Source of the DNA: Wenxinia marina DSM 24838
GTDB taxonomy: Bacteria; Pseudomonadota; Alphaproteobacteria; Rhodobacterales; Rhodobacteraceae
Direction: 5' to 3'
NCBI RefSeq assembly: GCF_000379485.1
Contig: NZ_KB902310.1
Coordinates: 186,001 to 250,000 of the forward strand
Length of the DNA: 64,000 nt
Part shown: positions 10,090 to 19,606 of the stretch, in pieces
Numbering within the stretch: the stretch's first letter is position 1
Layout: each line of letters opens with the position of its first letter
Made by a program: the position numbers and the translations under genes
Notes under the pieces: model-generated
What the model was told of the DNA's origin: nothing
What the model saw: only the letters and a program-made list of their open reading frames with translations
Databases searched by the model: none

Positions 10090-11661
10090 TCACTCGGCGA
10101 GCGAGACCTCGGTGAAGATGTGGCCGCCCAGCGGGTGGACGACGTAGCCTTCGACTTCAGGACGCATCGGCATGAACACGACCGAGTGCGCGATGGTCGC
10201 CCACGGGGCCTGCTCCTTGAAGATGACCTGCGCCTGGCGGTACAGTTCGGCCCGCTCTTCCTGGTCGGTCAGGACCTTGGCTTCCTGGATCAGGTCCTCG
10301 AAGGGCTGATGGCACCACTGCGCGCGGTTCGAGTTCTCGACGCCGTCGCAGCCGAGGAGGACGGCCAGGAAGTTGTCCGGATCGCCGTTGTCGCCGGTCC
10401 AGCCGAGGAGCACGGCGCCGTCACGGTCGAGCGCGGAGGACCGCTCGAGATACTCGCCCCACTCGTAGGACACGATCTCGACGTCGACGCCGATCTCGGC
10501 GAAGTCTTCCTGGATCAGCTCGGCCATGCGGCGGGCGTTCGGGTTGTACGGCCGCTGCACGGGCATCGCCCAGATCTTCATGGACAGGTCCTCGACGCCC
10601 GCGTCGGCGAGCATCTGGCGCGCCGCCTCGGGATCGTAGGAATCATCCTCGATCTCTTCGTTGTAGGACCACATGGTCGGCGGGATCGGGTTCGTCGCGA
10701 CCTCGCCCGAGCCCTGGAACACGACGTCGAGGATCGCTTCCTTGTCGATCGCCATGTTCAGCGCGCGGCGCACGTCCGGGTTGTCGAACGGCGGCTGCTG
10801 GGTGTTGTAGGCGAGGTAGCCGACGTTGAGGCCTTCCTGCTCCATCACCACGATGTTCGGATCTTCCTGCATCGCGGCCACGTCCGCCGGGGCGGGGTAG
10901 GGCATGATGTGGCACTCGCCCGCCTGCAGCCGCTGGTAGCGGACGGAGGCGTCGGGCGTGATCGCGAACACCAGGTTGTCGACCTTCGGCAGGCCTTCTT
11001 CCCAGTAGTTCTCGTTCGCGGCGTAGCGGATCACCGCGTCGGTCTGGTAGTCGACGAAGGTGAAGGGGCCGGTGCCGATCGGACGCTGGTTCAGCATCTC
11101 GGGCGTGCCGGCCGCTTCCATCGCGTCGGCGTACTCCTTCGACACGATCGAGGCGAAGTCCATCGCCATGTTGGCGATGAAGGGCGCCTCGGGCCGGGTG
11201 AGGTTGAACACGACGGTCATGTCGTCCGGGGCCTCGATCGACTCGATCAGGTCGCCCATCGACATCGAGTTGAAGTACTCGCCCGAGAAGCCTTCCTCCA
11301 TCTGCCGCTCGAACGAGTAGATCACGTCCTCGGCGTTGAACTCGCGCGTGGGCGTGAACAGGTCGTTGGAGTGCCACTGCACGCCGGGGCGCAGGTGGAA
11401 CGTGTAGGTCAGGCCGTCGTCCGAGGCCTCGTAGCTCTCGGCCAGCGCCGGCTCGGTCTCGGTCGTGCCGGTCACGAACTGGACGAGCTGGTTGTAGATC
11501 GGGTGGCTCGAGGCGTCGAAGGTGGTGCCGGCGGTATAAAGCGCCGGATCGAAGCCCTCGGGCGAGCCTTCCGAGCAGTAGACGAGGGTCTGCGCCGCGG
11601 CGCCGCCCGCGCCGAGGGTCAGCGCGATCGCGGCCGCCCCCAGCTGTCGCATCGGTGTCAT
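10090..11661 (-). CDS. Periplasmic peptide-binding protein (SBP family 5)
   Basis: This is the solute-binding protein of the minus-strand importer, 523 residues. A signal peptide ends near AAAQ (about residues 1-24), followed by the bacterial extracellular family 5 fold: FDPALY near the N-terminus, then YTFHLRPGVQWH, and YNTQQPPFDNPDVRRALNMAIDK in the second lobe. The ATG at 11661 has AGGGAGA upstream; a second ATG at 11652 is possible. As first gene of the operon it is followed after 52 bases by the M24 peptidase. Whether it binds dipeptides, longer peptides or another ligand is not evident. Confidence 0.92.
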   Translation of the reverse strand: MTPMRQLGAAAIALTLGAGGAAAQTLVYCSEGSPEGFDPALYTAGTTFDASSHPIYNQLVQFVTGTTETEPALAESYEASDDGLTYTFHLRPGVQWHSNDLFTPTREFNAEDVIYSFERQMEEGFSGEYFNSMSMGDLIESIEAPDDMTVVFNLTRPEAPFIANMAMDFASIVSKEYADAMEAAGTPEMLNQRPIGTGPFTFVDYQTDAVIRYAANENYWEEGLPKVDNLVFAITPDASVRYQRLQAGECHIMPYPAPADVAAMQEDPNIVVMEQEGLNVGYLAYNTQQPPFDNPDVRRALNMAIDKEAILDVVFQGSGEVATNPIPPTMWSYNEEIEDDSYDPEAARQMLADAGVEDLSMKIWAMPVQRPYNPNARRMAELIQEDFAEIGVDVEIVSYEWGEYLERSSALDRDGAVLLGWTGDNGDPDNFLAVLLGCDGVENSNRAQWCHQPFEDLIQEAKVLTDQEERAELYRQAQVIFKEQAPWATIAHSVVFMPMRPEVEGYVVHPLGGHIFTEVSLAE

Positions 11662-11731
11662 GATGGTCTCCCTGTGGATTGTCGTCGCGTCCCGTCCTTG
11701 CCGGCGAGGCCGGAGGCGGAACCTGCGCGAG

Positions 11732-11759
11732 AGACTACTAGGCGGCGGCAGGATGGCAA
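11732..11759 (-). promoter_or_regulatory. Candidate promoter of the peptide importer operon
   Basis: On the minus strand TTGCCA (11754-11759) and TAGTCT (11732-11737) are 16 bases apart, about 70 bases upstream of the binding-protein start. This is a by-eye match only. Confidence 0.35.
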
Positions 11760-11865
11760 CCCGTGCCCTTGCGGCGGCTGCGGCCCGTCCCGGCCCCTTC
11801 GTGCGTCGTCGCGGCGCCGTCCAGCTTGACCCGCGCGCCCCGGTGGCGTAGCGACCCTAGGCGCG

Positions 11866-11939
11866 GCGGGTGTGATGTAATGGTAGCCTGTCAGTCTTCC
11901 AAACTGATCGCGCGGGTTCGATTCCCGCCACCCGCTCCA
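11866..11939 (+). tRNA. tRNA-Gly, anticodon UCC
   Basis: The 74 bases fold as a complete tRNA. Acceptor strand GCGGGTG pairs with CACCCGC, followed by T and an encoded CCA (11937-11939). The anticodon stem-loop TCAGT-CTTCCAA-ACTGA puts TCC at 11898-11900, and the T-arm is GCGGG-TTCGATT-CCCGC. The anticodon UCC reads GGA and GGG glycine codons. Confidence 0.97.
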
Positions 11940-11961
11940 GCCCTCCCGCCCGCCCTCGCGC

Positions 11962-11990
11962 TTGCTGCGGCCCGCGTCGCTGTCTAGGTA
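11962..11990 (+). promoter_or_regulatory. Candidate promoter of the ABC exporter gene
   Basis: TTGCTG (11962-11967), a 17-base spacer and TAGGTA (11985-11990) lie 30 bases before the ATG at 12020. The same TTGNNN-17-TAGNTA layout appears before ispG and the cyclophilin pair. Confidence 0.5.
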
Positions 11991-12019
11991 GCCGGCGGGG
12001 ACCGGGAAGGGACGCGATC

Positions 12020-13813
12020 ATGGCCGACGCACCGAGACAGGCCGTCGAGGACCGGGCCGCATCGCGCCGCATCGGCGCGCTGGCGGCCCTCTGGCCCTTC
12101 CTGCGGCCCTATGTCGGATGGCTGTCGCTGGCGCTGGTGGCCCTGGTATCGACGGCGATGATCTCGCTGGTGATGCCGATCGCCGTGCGCCGCGTGGTCG
12201 ACAATTTCGGGCAGGCGCCCGAGCAGCTTCTCGACAGCTACTTCCTCGCCGCCATCGGCATCGTCGCGCTCCTCGCCGTGGGCACGGCGCTGCGCTACTA
12301 CCTCGTCACCCGCCTCGGCGAGAGGGTGGTCGCCGACATCCGCAAGTCCGTCTTCGACCGCATGATCGGCATGAGCCCCGCCTTCTACGAGCGGATCATG
12401 ACCGGAGAGGTCCTCAGCCGGATCACCACCGACACGACGCTGATCCTGTCGGTCATCGGCTCGTCCGTGTCGGTCGCGCTGCGCAACGTCCTGATCCTCT
12501 TCGGCGGCATCGCCCTGATGGTCTGGACCAGCGCCAAGATGGCGCTTCTGGTCCTGTGGCCGATCCCGCTGATCCTGCTGCCGATCGTCCTGATGGGCCG
12601 CTCGGTCCGGCGCCTGTCGAAGGAGAACCAGGACTGGATCGCCGCCTCGTCCGGCGGCGCGTCCGAGCAGTTGCTGGCGGCCCAGACGGTGCAGGCCTTC
12701 ACCCACGAGGGGCAGAGTCGGGCCGGTTTCGCCGAGGTCACGGAGCGCAGCTTCGACGTGGCCCGCCGCCGCATCCGCACCCGGGCCATCATGACGGCGA
12801 TCGTGATCTTCATGGCCTTCTCGGGCGTCGTCGGGTTCCTGTGGATGGGCGCCAACGACGTCCGCGACGGCACCATCACGGTGGGCGAGCTCGTCCAGTT
12901 CCTCATCTACACGGTCATGGTGGCGGGCGCGGTCGGCGCCCTGACCGAGATATGGGGAGAGCTGCAGCGCGCCGCCGGCGCGACGGAGCGGCTGGTGGAG
13001 CTGCTGACCGCCGAGGACACCGTTCTCGACCCCGCCGCCCCGGTCGCGCCGGCCGTCCCCCGCCGGGGCGAGATCGAGTTCGACGACGTCACCTTCCACT
13101 ATCCCTCGCGGCCCAACGTCTCGGCCCTCGACGGCGTGTCGCTGAAGGTCGCGCCGGGCGAGACGGTCGCCCTCGTCGGCCCCTCCGGCGCCGGGAAGAC
13201 GACGATCATCCAGCTGATCCTGCGCTTCTACGACCCGCAGTCGGGCGCGGTCCGGCTCGACGGGGTGGACCTGCGCGATCTGGAACGCGAGGAGTTCCGC
13301 CGCTCGGTGGCACTGGTGCCGCAGGACCCGGTGATCTTCGCCGACACCGCGCGCGAGAACATCCGCTTCGGCCGCCCGGACGCGACCGACGCCGAGGTCG
13401 AGGCCGCCGCCCGCGCCGCCGCCGCGCACGACTTCCTGGTGGAGCTGCCCGAGGGCTACGACACCTACGTGGGCGAGCGCGGCGTCATGCTGTCCGGCGG
13501 GCAGAAGCAGCGCATCGCCATCGCCCGCGCCATCCTGCGCGCGGCGCCGGTGCTGCTGCTGGACGAGGCGACCTCCGCCCTCGACGCCGAGAGCGAGCGG
13601 CTGGTGCAGCAGGCGGTGGACGGGCTGGCGGAGGGGCGGACCACCCTGATCGTCGCCCACCGCCTCGCGACGGTGAAGAAGGCCGACCGCATCTTCGTGT
13701 TCGAGGCCGGCCGCATCGTCGCCACCGGCACCCATGACGAGCTGGTGGCCGGGGGCGGTCTCTACGCCCGCCTCGCCCGGCTGCAGTTCACCGAAGGGCT
13801 CGCCGCCGAATAG
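12020..13813 (+). CDS. ABC exporter, fused membrane and ATPase domains (MsbA-like)
   Basis: This is a 597-residue half-transporter that should act as a homodimer in the inner membrane. Residues 1-320 form a six-span exporter domain; the 330-597 region is the nucleotide-binding domain, with Walker A GPSGAGKTT, Q-loop VPQDPVIF, signature LSGGQKQR, Walker B VLLLDEA and H-loop VAHR. The subgroup includes lipid A flippases and multidrug exporters; the sequence alone does not decide the substrate. It directly follows the tRNA-Gly gene and has its own candidate promoter. The next gene starts 119 bases downstream. Confidence 0.92.
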   Translation: MADAPRQAVEDRAASRRIGALAALWPFLRPYVGWLSLALVALVSTAMISLVMPIAVRRVVDNFGQAPEQLLDSYFLAAIGIVALLAVGTALRYYLVTRLGERVVADIRKSVFDRMIGMSPAFYERIMTGEVLSRITTDTTLILSVIGSSVSVALRNVLILFGGIALMVWTSAKMALLVLWPIPLILLPIVLMGRSVRRLSKENQDWIAASSGGASEQLLAAQTVQAFTHEGQSRAGFAEVTERSFDVARRRIRTRAIMTAIVIFMAFSGVVGFLWMGANDVRDGTITVGELVQFLIYTVMVAGAVGALTEIWGELQRAAGATERLVELLTAEDTVLDPAAPVAPAVPRRGEIEFDDVTFHYPSRPNVSALDGVSLKVAPGETVALVGPSGAGKTTIIQLILRFYDPQSGAVRLDGVDLRDLEREEFRRSVALVPQDPVIFADTARENIRFGRPDATDAEVEAAARAAAAHDFLVELPEGYDTYVGERGVMLSGGQKQRIAIARAILRAAPVLLLDEATSALDAESERLVQQAVDGLAEGRTTLIVAHRLATVKKADRIFVFEAGRIVATGTHDELVAGGGLYARLARLQFTEGLAAE

Positions 13814-13932
13814 GGCAGGTGGCCCGTTTCGCAGCGTTACCACTTGCCCCGAGGGCCGCGACCGCCGCAGAGTCAGGCGCAAGAGGCCGCTCCGGGAGAG
13901 GCGGCTGTACGACAAAGGGGAGGAGACGGCAG

Positions 13933-15828
13933 ATGGGCTTTGCCTCGGTCGCCGATCGCGACGCCATCGAGAACGAAGCGGCGTGGGACGCCCGGGACTG
14001 GCCGGCCACGACGTGGGGCCTGATCGAGCGGACGACCGCGAAGTATCCCGAACGGCCCGCCGTCACCTACCAGATGTTTTCCGACCCCAAGGCTCCGGAC
14101 GAGACGCTCAGCTGGACCGAGCTGAAGGGCGAGGTGGCGCGGACTGCGAACTTCCTGCGCTCGCTCGGCATCGGCGAGTCCGACGTCGTCGCCTACCTGC
14201 TGCCGAACTGCACCGAGACGGTGCTGACCTACCTCGGCGGGCAGACCGCCGGCATCGTGAACCCGATCAACCCGCTGCTCGACCCCGAGCACATCGCCGG
14301 CATCCTGCGGCAGACCGGCGCCAAGGTGCTGGTGACGCTGCGCGCCTTCCCCAAGACCGACGTCGCCCAGAAGGCGGCCGAAGCGGTGAGGCTGGCGCCG
14401 AACGTGAAGCACATCGTGGAGGTGGACCTCCTGCGCTACCTGACCGGGGTGAAGCGGCTGATCGTGCCGCTGATCCGGCCGAAGGTGAAGGCGCCGGACG
14501 GGGTGACGGTGCACCAGTTCCGCAAGGCGATCGCCGCGCAGCCGACGCGGCTGACCTTCGAGGCGCCGACGAAGGACCGCGTCGCGGCCTACTTCCACAC
14601 CGGCGGCACCACCGGCATTCCCAAGGTCGCGCAGCACCGCTTCAAGGGCATCGTCTACAATGCCTGGCTCGGCCAGCGGCTGCTGTTCGAGCATGACGAC
14701 GTCGAGATCTGCCCACTGCCGCTGTTCCACGTCTTCGCGGCGACCGTCGCGCTGGGCTGCGCGCTCGGCTCGGGCTGCCAGATCGTGTTCCCGACGCCGC
14801 AGGGCTATCGCGGCGAGGGGGTGTTCGACAATTTCTGGAAGCTGGTGGAGCGGCACAAGGTCACCTTCATGATCACCGTGCCGACGGCGATGTCGGCGCT
14901 GATGCAGCGCCGCGTCGACGCCGACATCTCGTCGCTGAAGCTCGCCTTCTGCGGCTCGGCGCCGCTGCCCTTGGAGCTGTACAAGCGGTTCGAGAGCGCG
15001 GCCGGCGTGACCATCTGCGAGGGCTACGGCCTGACGGAGGCGACCTGCCTCGTCTCGATCAACCCGCCCGAGGGCGAGAAGAAGGTCGGCTCCATCGGCG
15101 TGCCGTTCCCGCATTGCGAGGTGCGGATCATCCACCACGAGACGGGCGAGCCCTGCGCCGCGGACGAGGTGGGCGAGATCTGCGTCTCCAACCCCGGCGT
15201 CTGGCCGGGGCATACCTACACCGAGGCGAAGAAGAACGCCGACATGTTCCGGGCCGAGCCGGGCGGGGCGAACGATCCCAAGTACCTGCGCACCGGCGAT
15301 CTGGGGAAGATCGACGCCGACGGTTACGTCTGGATCACCGGCCGGGCGAAGGATCTCATCATCCGCTCGGGCCACAACATCGACCCCGCCGAGATCGAGG
15401 AGGCGCTGGCCGGCCACGACGCCGTCGCCTTCGTCGGCGCGATCGGCCAGCCCGATTCCTACGCTGGCGAGCTGCCCTGCGCCTACGTGGAGCTGGTGTC
15501 GGGCGCGACCGTCACCGAGGCCGAGCTCATGTCCTACGCGCAGGAGCGCATCCATGAGCGGGCGGCGCATCCCAAGTACCTGGAGATCCTGGACGAGCTG
15601 CCGAAGACGGCGGTCGGCAAGATCTTCAAGCCGGACCTGCGGCGCCGCGCGATCTCCCGCGTCTACGGCAAGGCGCTGTCCGACGCCGGCCTCGCGGCCG
15701 AGGTGGACGATGTCTACGAGGACCGCACCCGCGGCCTCGTCGCGAGGGTGCGCCGCACCGGGGCCGTCGACGAGGCAGCCGTCGCGCGCGTACTCGGCGA
15801 CTACACCCGCCCCTGGGAATGGGTGTGA
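13933..15828 (+). CDS. Acyl-CoA synthetase (AMP-forming, ANL family)
   Basis: This 631-residue enzyme activates a carboxylic acid to acyl-AMP and then to the CoA thioester. It shows the P-loop-like YFHTGGTTGIPK, the GYGLTEAT adenylate-binding motif, the hinge GDLGKIDADGY, and the C-terminal lysine in KTAVGKIFK. The frame is open upstream, but ATG at 13933 has a strong GGGGAGGAG site in front and matches family N-termini (MGFASVADRDAIE). The N-terminal domain is longer than in typical medium-chain ligases, and the substrate cannot be named. It is transcribed alone, with a convergent cold-shock gene downstream. Confidence 0.88.
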   Translation: MGFASVADRDAIENEAAWDARDWPATTWGLIERTTAKYPERPAVTYQMFSDPKAPDETLSWTELKGEVARTANFLRSLGIGESDVVAYLLPNCTETVLTYLGGQTAGIVNPINPLLDPEHIAGILRQTGAKVLVTLRAFPKTDVAQKAAEAVRLAPNVKHIVEVDLLRYLTGVKRLIVPLIRPKVKAPDGVTVHQFRKAIAAQPTRLTFEAPTKDRVAAYFHTGGTTGIPKVAQHRFKGIVYNAWLGQRLLFEHDDVEICPLPLFHVFAATVALGCALGSGCQIVFPTPQGYRGEGVFDNFWKLVERHKVTFMITVPTAMSALMQRRVDADISSLKLAFCGSAPLPLELYKRFESAAGVTICEGYGLTEATCLVSINPPEGEKKVGSIGVPFPHCEVRIIHHETGEPCAADEVGEICVSNPGVWPGHTYTEAKKNADMFRAEPGGANDPKYLRTGDLGKIDADGYVWITGRAKDLIIRSGHNIDPAEIEEALAGHDAVAFVGAIGQPDSYAGELPCAYVELVSGATVTEAELMSYAQERIHERAAHPKYLEILDELPKTAVGKIFKPDLRRRAISRVYGKALSDAGLAAEVDDVYEDRTRGLVARVRRTGAVDEAAVARVLGDYTRPWEWV

Positions 15829-15896
15829 ATGGCCCGCAGGGATGAGGCCGGAGATCCCGGCGTGGGTCTCGTCGGTGCCGCTTGATCCTCGGCATG

Positions 15897-15925
15897 AAAA
15901 GGGCGTGGCCGATGCGGCCACGCCC
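15897..15925 (-). terminator. Intrinsic terminator of the cold-shock gene
   Basis: A perfect 10-bp stem, GGGCGTGGCC (15901-15910) with GGCCACGCCC (15916-15925), has a five-base loop. On the minus strand it is followed by TTTT (15900-15897). It lies 36 bases past the cold-shock stop codon. The same stem could also stop transcription arriving from the acyl-CoA synthetase gene. Confidence 0.8.
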
Positions 15926-15960
15926 GATGTCCGGTCAGCGGGGAGGGCGCGGCCTGCGCC

Positions 15961-16167
15961 TCATTCCTTCCGCAGGTTTCCCGCCATCTGCCGCCCGTCG
16001 CGGCCCTCGATCAGGTCGTATTCCACCTGCTCGTTATCGGCGAGGCCGGTCAGGCCGGCCTGCTCGACCGCCGAGATGTGGACGAAGATGTCCTTGCCGC
16101 CGGTCTCGGGGGCGATGAACCCGTAACCTTTCGTGGTATTGAACCATTTCACGGTGCCCTTGGGCAT
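15961..16167 (-). CDS. Cold-shock domain protein (CspA family)
   Basis: This 68-residue single-domain protein binds single-stranded nucleic acid and is expected to act as an RNA chaperone. It has GTVKWFN at the N-terminus, RNP1 as KGYGFI, RNP2 as DIFVHI, and the usual EYDLIEGRDGRQMAGNL end. Two in-frame ATGs are close together (16182 and 16167). I choose 16167 because GGAGA stands nine bases before it and family members begin MxxGTVKWFN. A leader of about 85 bases follows the candidate promoter at 16260-16285. Confidence 0.93.
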   Translation of the reverse strand: MPKGTVKWFNTTKGYGFIAPETGGKDIFVHISAVEQAGLTGLADNEQVEYDLIEGRDGRQMAGNLRKE

Positions 16168-16259
16168 TTGCGCCGTCTCCATGTCGTCGCCCCGTGCGGG
16201 GCAGGGGGGCAGGTCGTCCGGCGCTGTCTCAGAAGCAGTCCGTTCACCTTCGGGGCGTA

Positions 16260-16285
16260 AACGGAAAACGCCAGCGGCAGGTTCC
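16260..16285 (-). promoter_or_regulatory. Candidate ECF/EcfG-like promoter of the cold-shock gene
   Basis: On the minus strand GGAAC (16281-16285), a 17-base spacer and CGTT (16260-16263) match the GGAAC-N16/17-CGTT consensus known for EcfG-type general stress sigma factors in alphaproteobacteria. This places a transcription start about 85 bases before the ATG. Whether this organism has such a sigma factor is not visible here. Confidence 0.45.
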
Positions 16286-16347
16286 AAGCCGGGGGCCGTT
16301 TCCTCCGTCCGCGGCCTGCGCTAGGGTCGCCGCTGAAGGGGGGAATC

Positions 16348-16671
16348 ATGCGTTTCCTGGGCCTTAGCAACTGCGACACCTGCCGCCGCGCCCTGTCGGA
16401 GCTGCGGGAGGCGGGGGTGGAGCCCGAGGTGATCGACGTGCGCGAGGGCCTGACGCCGGACCTCGCCGCCGCGATCCTGACGGACGTGGGCGAGGCCGCG
16501 CTGAACCGCCGCTCCACCACCTGGCGCGCGCTCCCCGAGGCGGAGCGCACTGCCGATCCCGCCGCCCTGCTCGCCGCCCATCCGACCCTCCTCAAGCGGC
16601 CCGCGATCGAGGTGGACGGACGCTGGTCCGTCGGCTGGGACGCCGCCGCCCGCGCGCGGGCGCTTGGCTAG
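16348..16671 (+). CDS. ArsC/Spx family thioredoxin-fold protein (YffB-like)
   Basis: This 107-residue small thioredoxin-fold protein belongs to the arsenate reductase/Spx superfamily. The N-terminal CDTCRRA provides a CxxC pair (Cys10 and Cys13 in the numbering from this ATG), and LLKRPAIEVDGRWSVGW near the C-terminus matches the family's conserved RP and GW positions. Many family members have no proven arsenate reductase activity, and there are no ars genes nearby. A redox or regulatory role is therefore as likely. It reads divergently from the cold-shock gene. Confidence 0.8.
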   Translation: MRFLGLSNCDTCRRALSELREAGVEPEVIDVREGLTPDLAAAILTDVGEAALNRRSTTWRALPEAERTADPAALLAAHPTLLKRPAIEVDGRWSVGWDAAARARALG

Positions 16672-16692
16672 GCCGCTCGCGCTTCCTATCTG
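16664..16692 (+). promoter_or_regulatory. Candidate promoter of the small membrane protein gene
   Basis: TTGGCT (16664-16669), a 17-base spacer and TATCTG (16687-16692) begin inside the last codons of the ArsC-like gene and end 31 bases before the ATG at 16724. Confidence 0.4.
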
Positions 16693-16723
16693 GCTGGCAT
16701 CACCGCACGAAAGGCCCCGTCCC

Positions 16724-17086
16724 ATGCGCAACGCCGCACTCGTCCTCGGCATCGTCGCCGGCCTGATCGGCATGATCGTCGGCACCGTCTCCTACGGCTG
16801 GACGACCTTCGTCGCTGCGAACCCCGAGGCCGAGATGTGGAACTTCGCCAACCCCGCATTCGTGCAGGCGGTGTCGGTCGGCGGACCGATCCTTGCCCTC
16901 GCGGGCGGGGCGATGGCCAAGGTGCACGCACTGATCGGCGGGGTTCTGTTGCTCCTGTCTTCGGCGCTGATGATGCTGGCGTTCGGCTTCAACGTGGGCA
17001 CGATGTTCCCGATCGCGCTCGCCGCGCTGGCGGGTCTCCTCGCCATCGCCGCGGGCAAGCCGGACGAGCCCAGGGCGCACTTTTGA
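16724..17086 (+). CDS. Small membrane protein of unknown function
   Basis: The 120-residue product has four hydrophobic segments (about residues 4-27, 46-64, 68-88 and 91-110 from MRNAALVLG) and a short charged tail ending in EPRAHF. The frame extends upstream into the ArsC-like gene, but ATG 16724 is preceded by AAAGG and starts directly before the first membrane span. I do not recognise the family. It is last before a 377-base gap and converges on thrS. Confidence 0.65.
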   Translation: MRNAALVLGIVAGLIGMIVGTVSYGWTTFVAANPEAEMWNFANPAFVQAVSVGGPILALAGGAMAKVHALIGGVLLLLSSALMMLAFGFNVGTMFPIALAALAGLLAIAAGKPDEPRAHF

Positions 17087-17463
17087 AGACCAGCCGGTCC
17101 AGCGACAGCGGCCCGGCGCCCCGCCACCCGCACCATGAGCGCCGGCATCCGGAGCACCCGCTGATCGAGGATCAGCGCGTCCGGTCCCCGTGTCGGACCA
17201 GGCGCCGACGGTCGAGGTGTCCGCGCCGTTGCCGACGATTCTCCGCATTTCCGCCGTGGTGCGGACGGGGATCCGCCTCGCGACGATCGCGGGGGCGGTG
17301 ACCGGGGGGCGGGTGCTGCGGTCGTGAGGGTGGTTCTTGCCACCCCAGCAAGGCGTCCGGGTCGTCGTGGGTAGTGACGGCGGGTTCCGACCCAGCGGCG
17401 GGTCTCCCCGCCCCGGACAGGTCGCCTGCCCGCAGGGTGGGAGACACCCGCCGCCGACCGCGG
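17087..17463. other. Intergenic gap between convergent genes, no firm gene
   Basis: This 377-base gap separates the small membrane protein gene from the 3' end of thrS. A 45-codon GTG-started + frame (17190-17327) has a plausible hydrophobic/basic composition but no ribosome-binding site or recognised relatives, so I do not call it. Near the thrS end, about 17396-17455, an imperfect inverted repeat (GGCGGGTCTCCC against GGGAGACACCCGCC) could act as a terminator for thrS. Confidence 0.5.
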
Positions 17464-19458
17464 TTACGCCAGGTCCGGTGGCGTCGCCTCGCGCCCCAGC
17501 GCGCCGATCACGTCGTCCAGCGCCGACACCTCCGTCGCCTTCTCGCCCAGCCGCCGCACGGTCACGGTCCGTTCCGCAACTTCGCGGGCGCCGACGGCGA
17601 GGATCACCGGCACCTTGCCGACCGAGTGCTCGCGGACCTTGTAGTTGATCTTCTCGTTCCGCGTGTCCGCCTCGGCCCGGACGCCGGCCGCCTTCAGCGC
17701 GGCCACCACCTCGTGCACGTAGTCGTCCGCCTCGGACACAATGGACGCCACCACCACCTGCCGCGGCGCCAGCCAGAACGGCAGCTTGCCGGCATGCTCC
17801 TCGATCAGGATGCCGATGAACCTCTCGAACGAGCCCAGCGTCGCGCGGTGCAGCATGAAGGGCCGGTGCTTCTCGCCGTCCGGCCCCACGTACTCCGCGT
17901 CCAGCCGCTGCGGCAGGTTGGGGTCCACCTGGAAGGTGCCGCACTGCCAGACCCGGCCGATCGCGTCGGTCAGGTAGAAGTCGAGCTTGGGGCCGTAGAA
18001 GGCGCCGTCGCCGGGTTCCAGCGTGTAGGTGCGGCCCGTCTTGCGGATCGCCTGCTCCAGCGCGTTCTCGACATAGTCCCAGCTTTCCTCCGTGCCGACG
18101 CGCTTCTCCGGCCGGGTCGCGAACTTGATCTCGAAGGTGGGGAAGCCGAGTTCGGCGTAGATGTCGGCGAGGAACTCGATGAAGCGGGCGCACTCGGCCT
18201 CGATCTGATCCTCGGTGCAGAAGATGTGCGCATCGTCCTGGGTGAAGCCGCGCACCCGCATGATGCCGTGCAGCGCCCCCGAGGGCTCGTAGCGGGTGCA
18301 GGAGCCGAACTCGGCGAGGCGCAGCGGCAGGTCGCGGTAGGATTTCAGGCCCTGGTTGTAGACCTGCACGTGGCAGGGGCAGTTCATCGGCTTCAGCGCG
18401 TTCACCCGCGTCGCGGCCTTGTCGCGCACGGCGGCGTCGTCATCTTCGCCGTCACGGCTCTCGTCCACCTCGACGATGAACATGTGGTGCTGGTACTTGT
18501 CCCAGTGGCCCGACGCTTCCCACAGCTTGCGGTCCACCACCTGAGGCGTGTTGATCTCGCGGTAGCCGCCGGCGCGCTGCTTGCGGCGCATGTAGTCCTG
18601 CAGCGTCGTGTAGATGGTCCAGCCGTTCGGGTGCCAGAACACCTGGCCCGGCGCCTCCTCCTGCATGTGGAAGAGGTCCATCTCGCGGCCCAGCTTGCGG
18701 TGGTCGCGCTTCGCGGCCTCCTCCAGCATGTGGAGATGCGCCTTCAGGTCGTCGCGGTTCCGAAACGCCACGCCGTAGATGCGCTGCAGCATCTGTCGCT
18801 TGCTGTCGCCCCGCCAGTAGGCGCCGGCCACGTTCATCAGCTTGAACGCATCCGCCGGGACCTGGCCGGTGTTCTGCAGGTGCGGGCCGCGGCAGAGATC
18901 CTGCCAGTCCCCGTGCCAGTACATGCGGATCGGCTGGCCGTCGTCGGGGATCGCCTCGACCAGCTCGACCTTGTAGGTCTCGCCGGTCTCCCGGTAGTGC
19001 GCTATCGCGCGGTCGCGGTCCCACACCTCGGTCCGGACCGGCTCGCGGGCGTTGATGATCTCCTTCATCTTCGCCTCGATGGCGCCGAGATCCTCGGGCG
19101 TGAACGGCTCCGCCCGGTCGAAATCGTAGTACCAGCCGTGCTCGATCACCGGGCCGATCGTGACCTTCACGTCCGGCCACAGCTCCTGCACCGCGCGGGC
19201 CATGATATGGGCGAGGTCGTGCCGGATGAGTTCGAGCGCGGGGGCGTCGTCCTTCATCGTGTTGATCGTGATCTCGCCGTCCGCCTCGATCGGCCAGGCG
19301 AGGTCCCAGTGCCGGCCGTCCAGCTGCGCGCTGATCGCGCGCTTGGCGAGGGAGGGGGCGATGCTCTCCGCCACCTCGGCGGCGGTCACGCCGGCGGGGT
19401 AGGCGCGTTCGCTGCCATCGGGGAACTTGAGGGAAATCTGGGACTGGTCGAGGCTCAT
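17464..19458 (-). CDS. thrS: Threonyl-tRNA synthetase
   Basis: This enzyme charges tRNA-Thr with threonine in the cytoplasm. The 664-residue product has an N-terminal TGS domain ([17 protein letters not shown]), the editing domain with [16 protein letters not shown] and its later cysteine motif, the class II catalytic core ([29 protein letters not shown], then [14 protein letters not shown]), and a C-terminal anticodon-binding domain. ATG 19458 is chosen because the TGS domain starts immediately after it, although the frame is open further up. It is monocistronic and divergent from the MFS gene. A weak TTGACC element (19545-19550) may be part of its promoter. Confidence 0.97.
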   Translation of the reverse strand: MSLDQSQISLKFPDGSERAYPAGVTAAEVAESIAPSLAKRAISAQLDGRHWDLAWPIEADGEITINTMKDDAPALELIRHDLAHIMARAVQELWPDVKVTIGPVIEHGWYYDFDRAEPFTPEDLGAIEAKMKEIINAREPVRTEVWDRDRAIAHYRETGETYKVELVEAIPDDGQPIRMYWHGDWQDLCRGPHLQNTGQVPADAFKLMNVAGAYWRGDSKRQMLQRIYGVAFRNRDDLKAHLHMLEEAAKRDHRKLGREMDLFHMQEEAPGQVFWHPNGWTIYTTLQDYMRRKQRAGGYREINTPQVVDRKLWEASGHWDKYQHHMFIVEVDESRDGEDDDAAVRDKAATRVNALKPMNCPCHVQVYNQGLKSYRDLPLRLAEFGSCTRYEPSGALHGIMRVRGFTQDDAHIFCTEDQIEAECARFIEFLADIYAELGFPTFEIKFATRPEKRVGTEESWDYVENALEQAIRKTGRTYTLEPGDGAFYGPKLDFYLTDAIGRVWQCGTFQVDPNLPQRLDAEYVGPDGEKHRPFMLHRATLGSFERFIGILIEEHAGKLPFWLAPRQVVVASIVSEADDYVHEVVAALKAAGVRAEADTRNEKINYKVREHSVGKVPVILAVGAREVAERTVTVRRLGEKATEVSALDDVIGALGREATPPDLA

Positions 19459-19606
19459 GGCCTGGCTCCTCGTCGGTTCGGCGCCCACGGAACGCCCGGT
19501 TGCGGGTATGTCGTCGCGCCCGAGATGGCGCAGGCGGGTCGTGCGGTCAAGAGCGGGCGACCGGCAGCGGCTGGACCTGACGGCCGGGTGGGCCAAGTCT
19601 GGCGGC

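Noticed and set aside
17190-17327. 45-codon GTG-started ORF between convergent genes
   Set aside because: No ribosome-binding site, no recognised relatives and an isolated position; composition alone is not enough.
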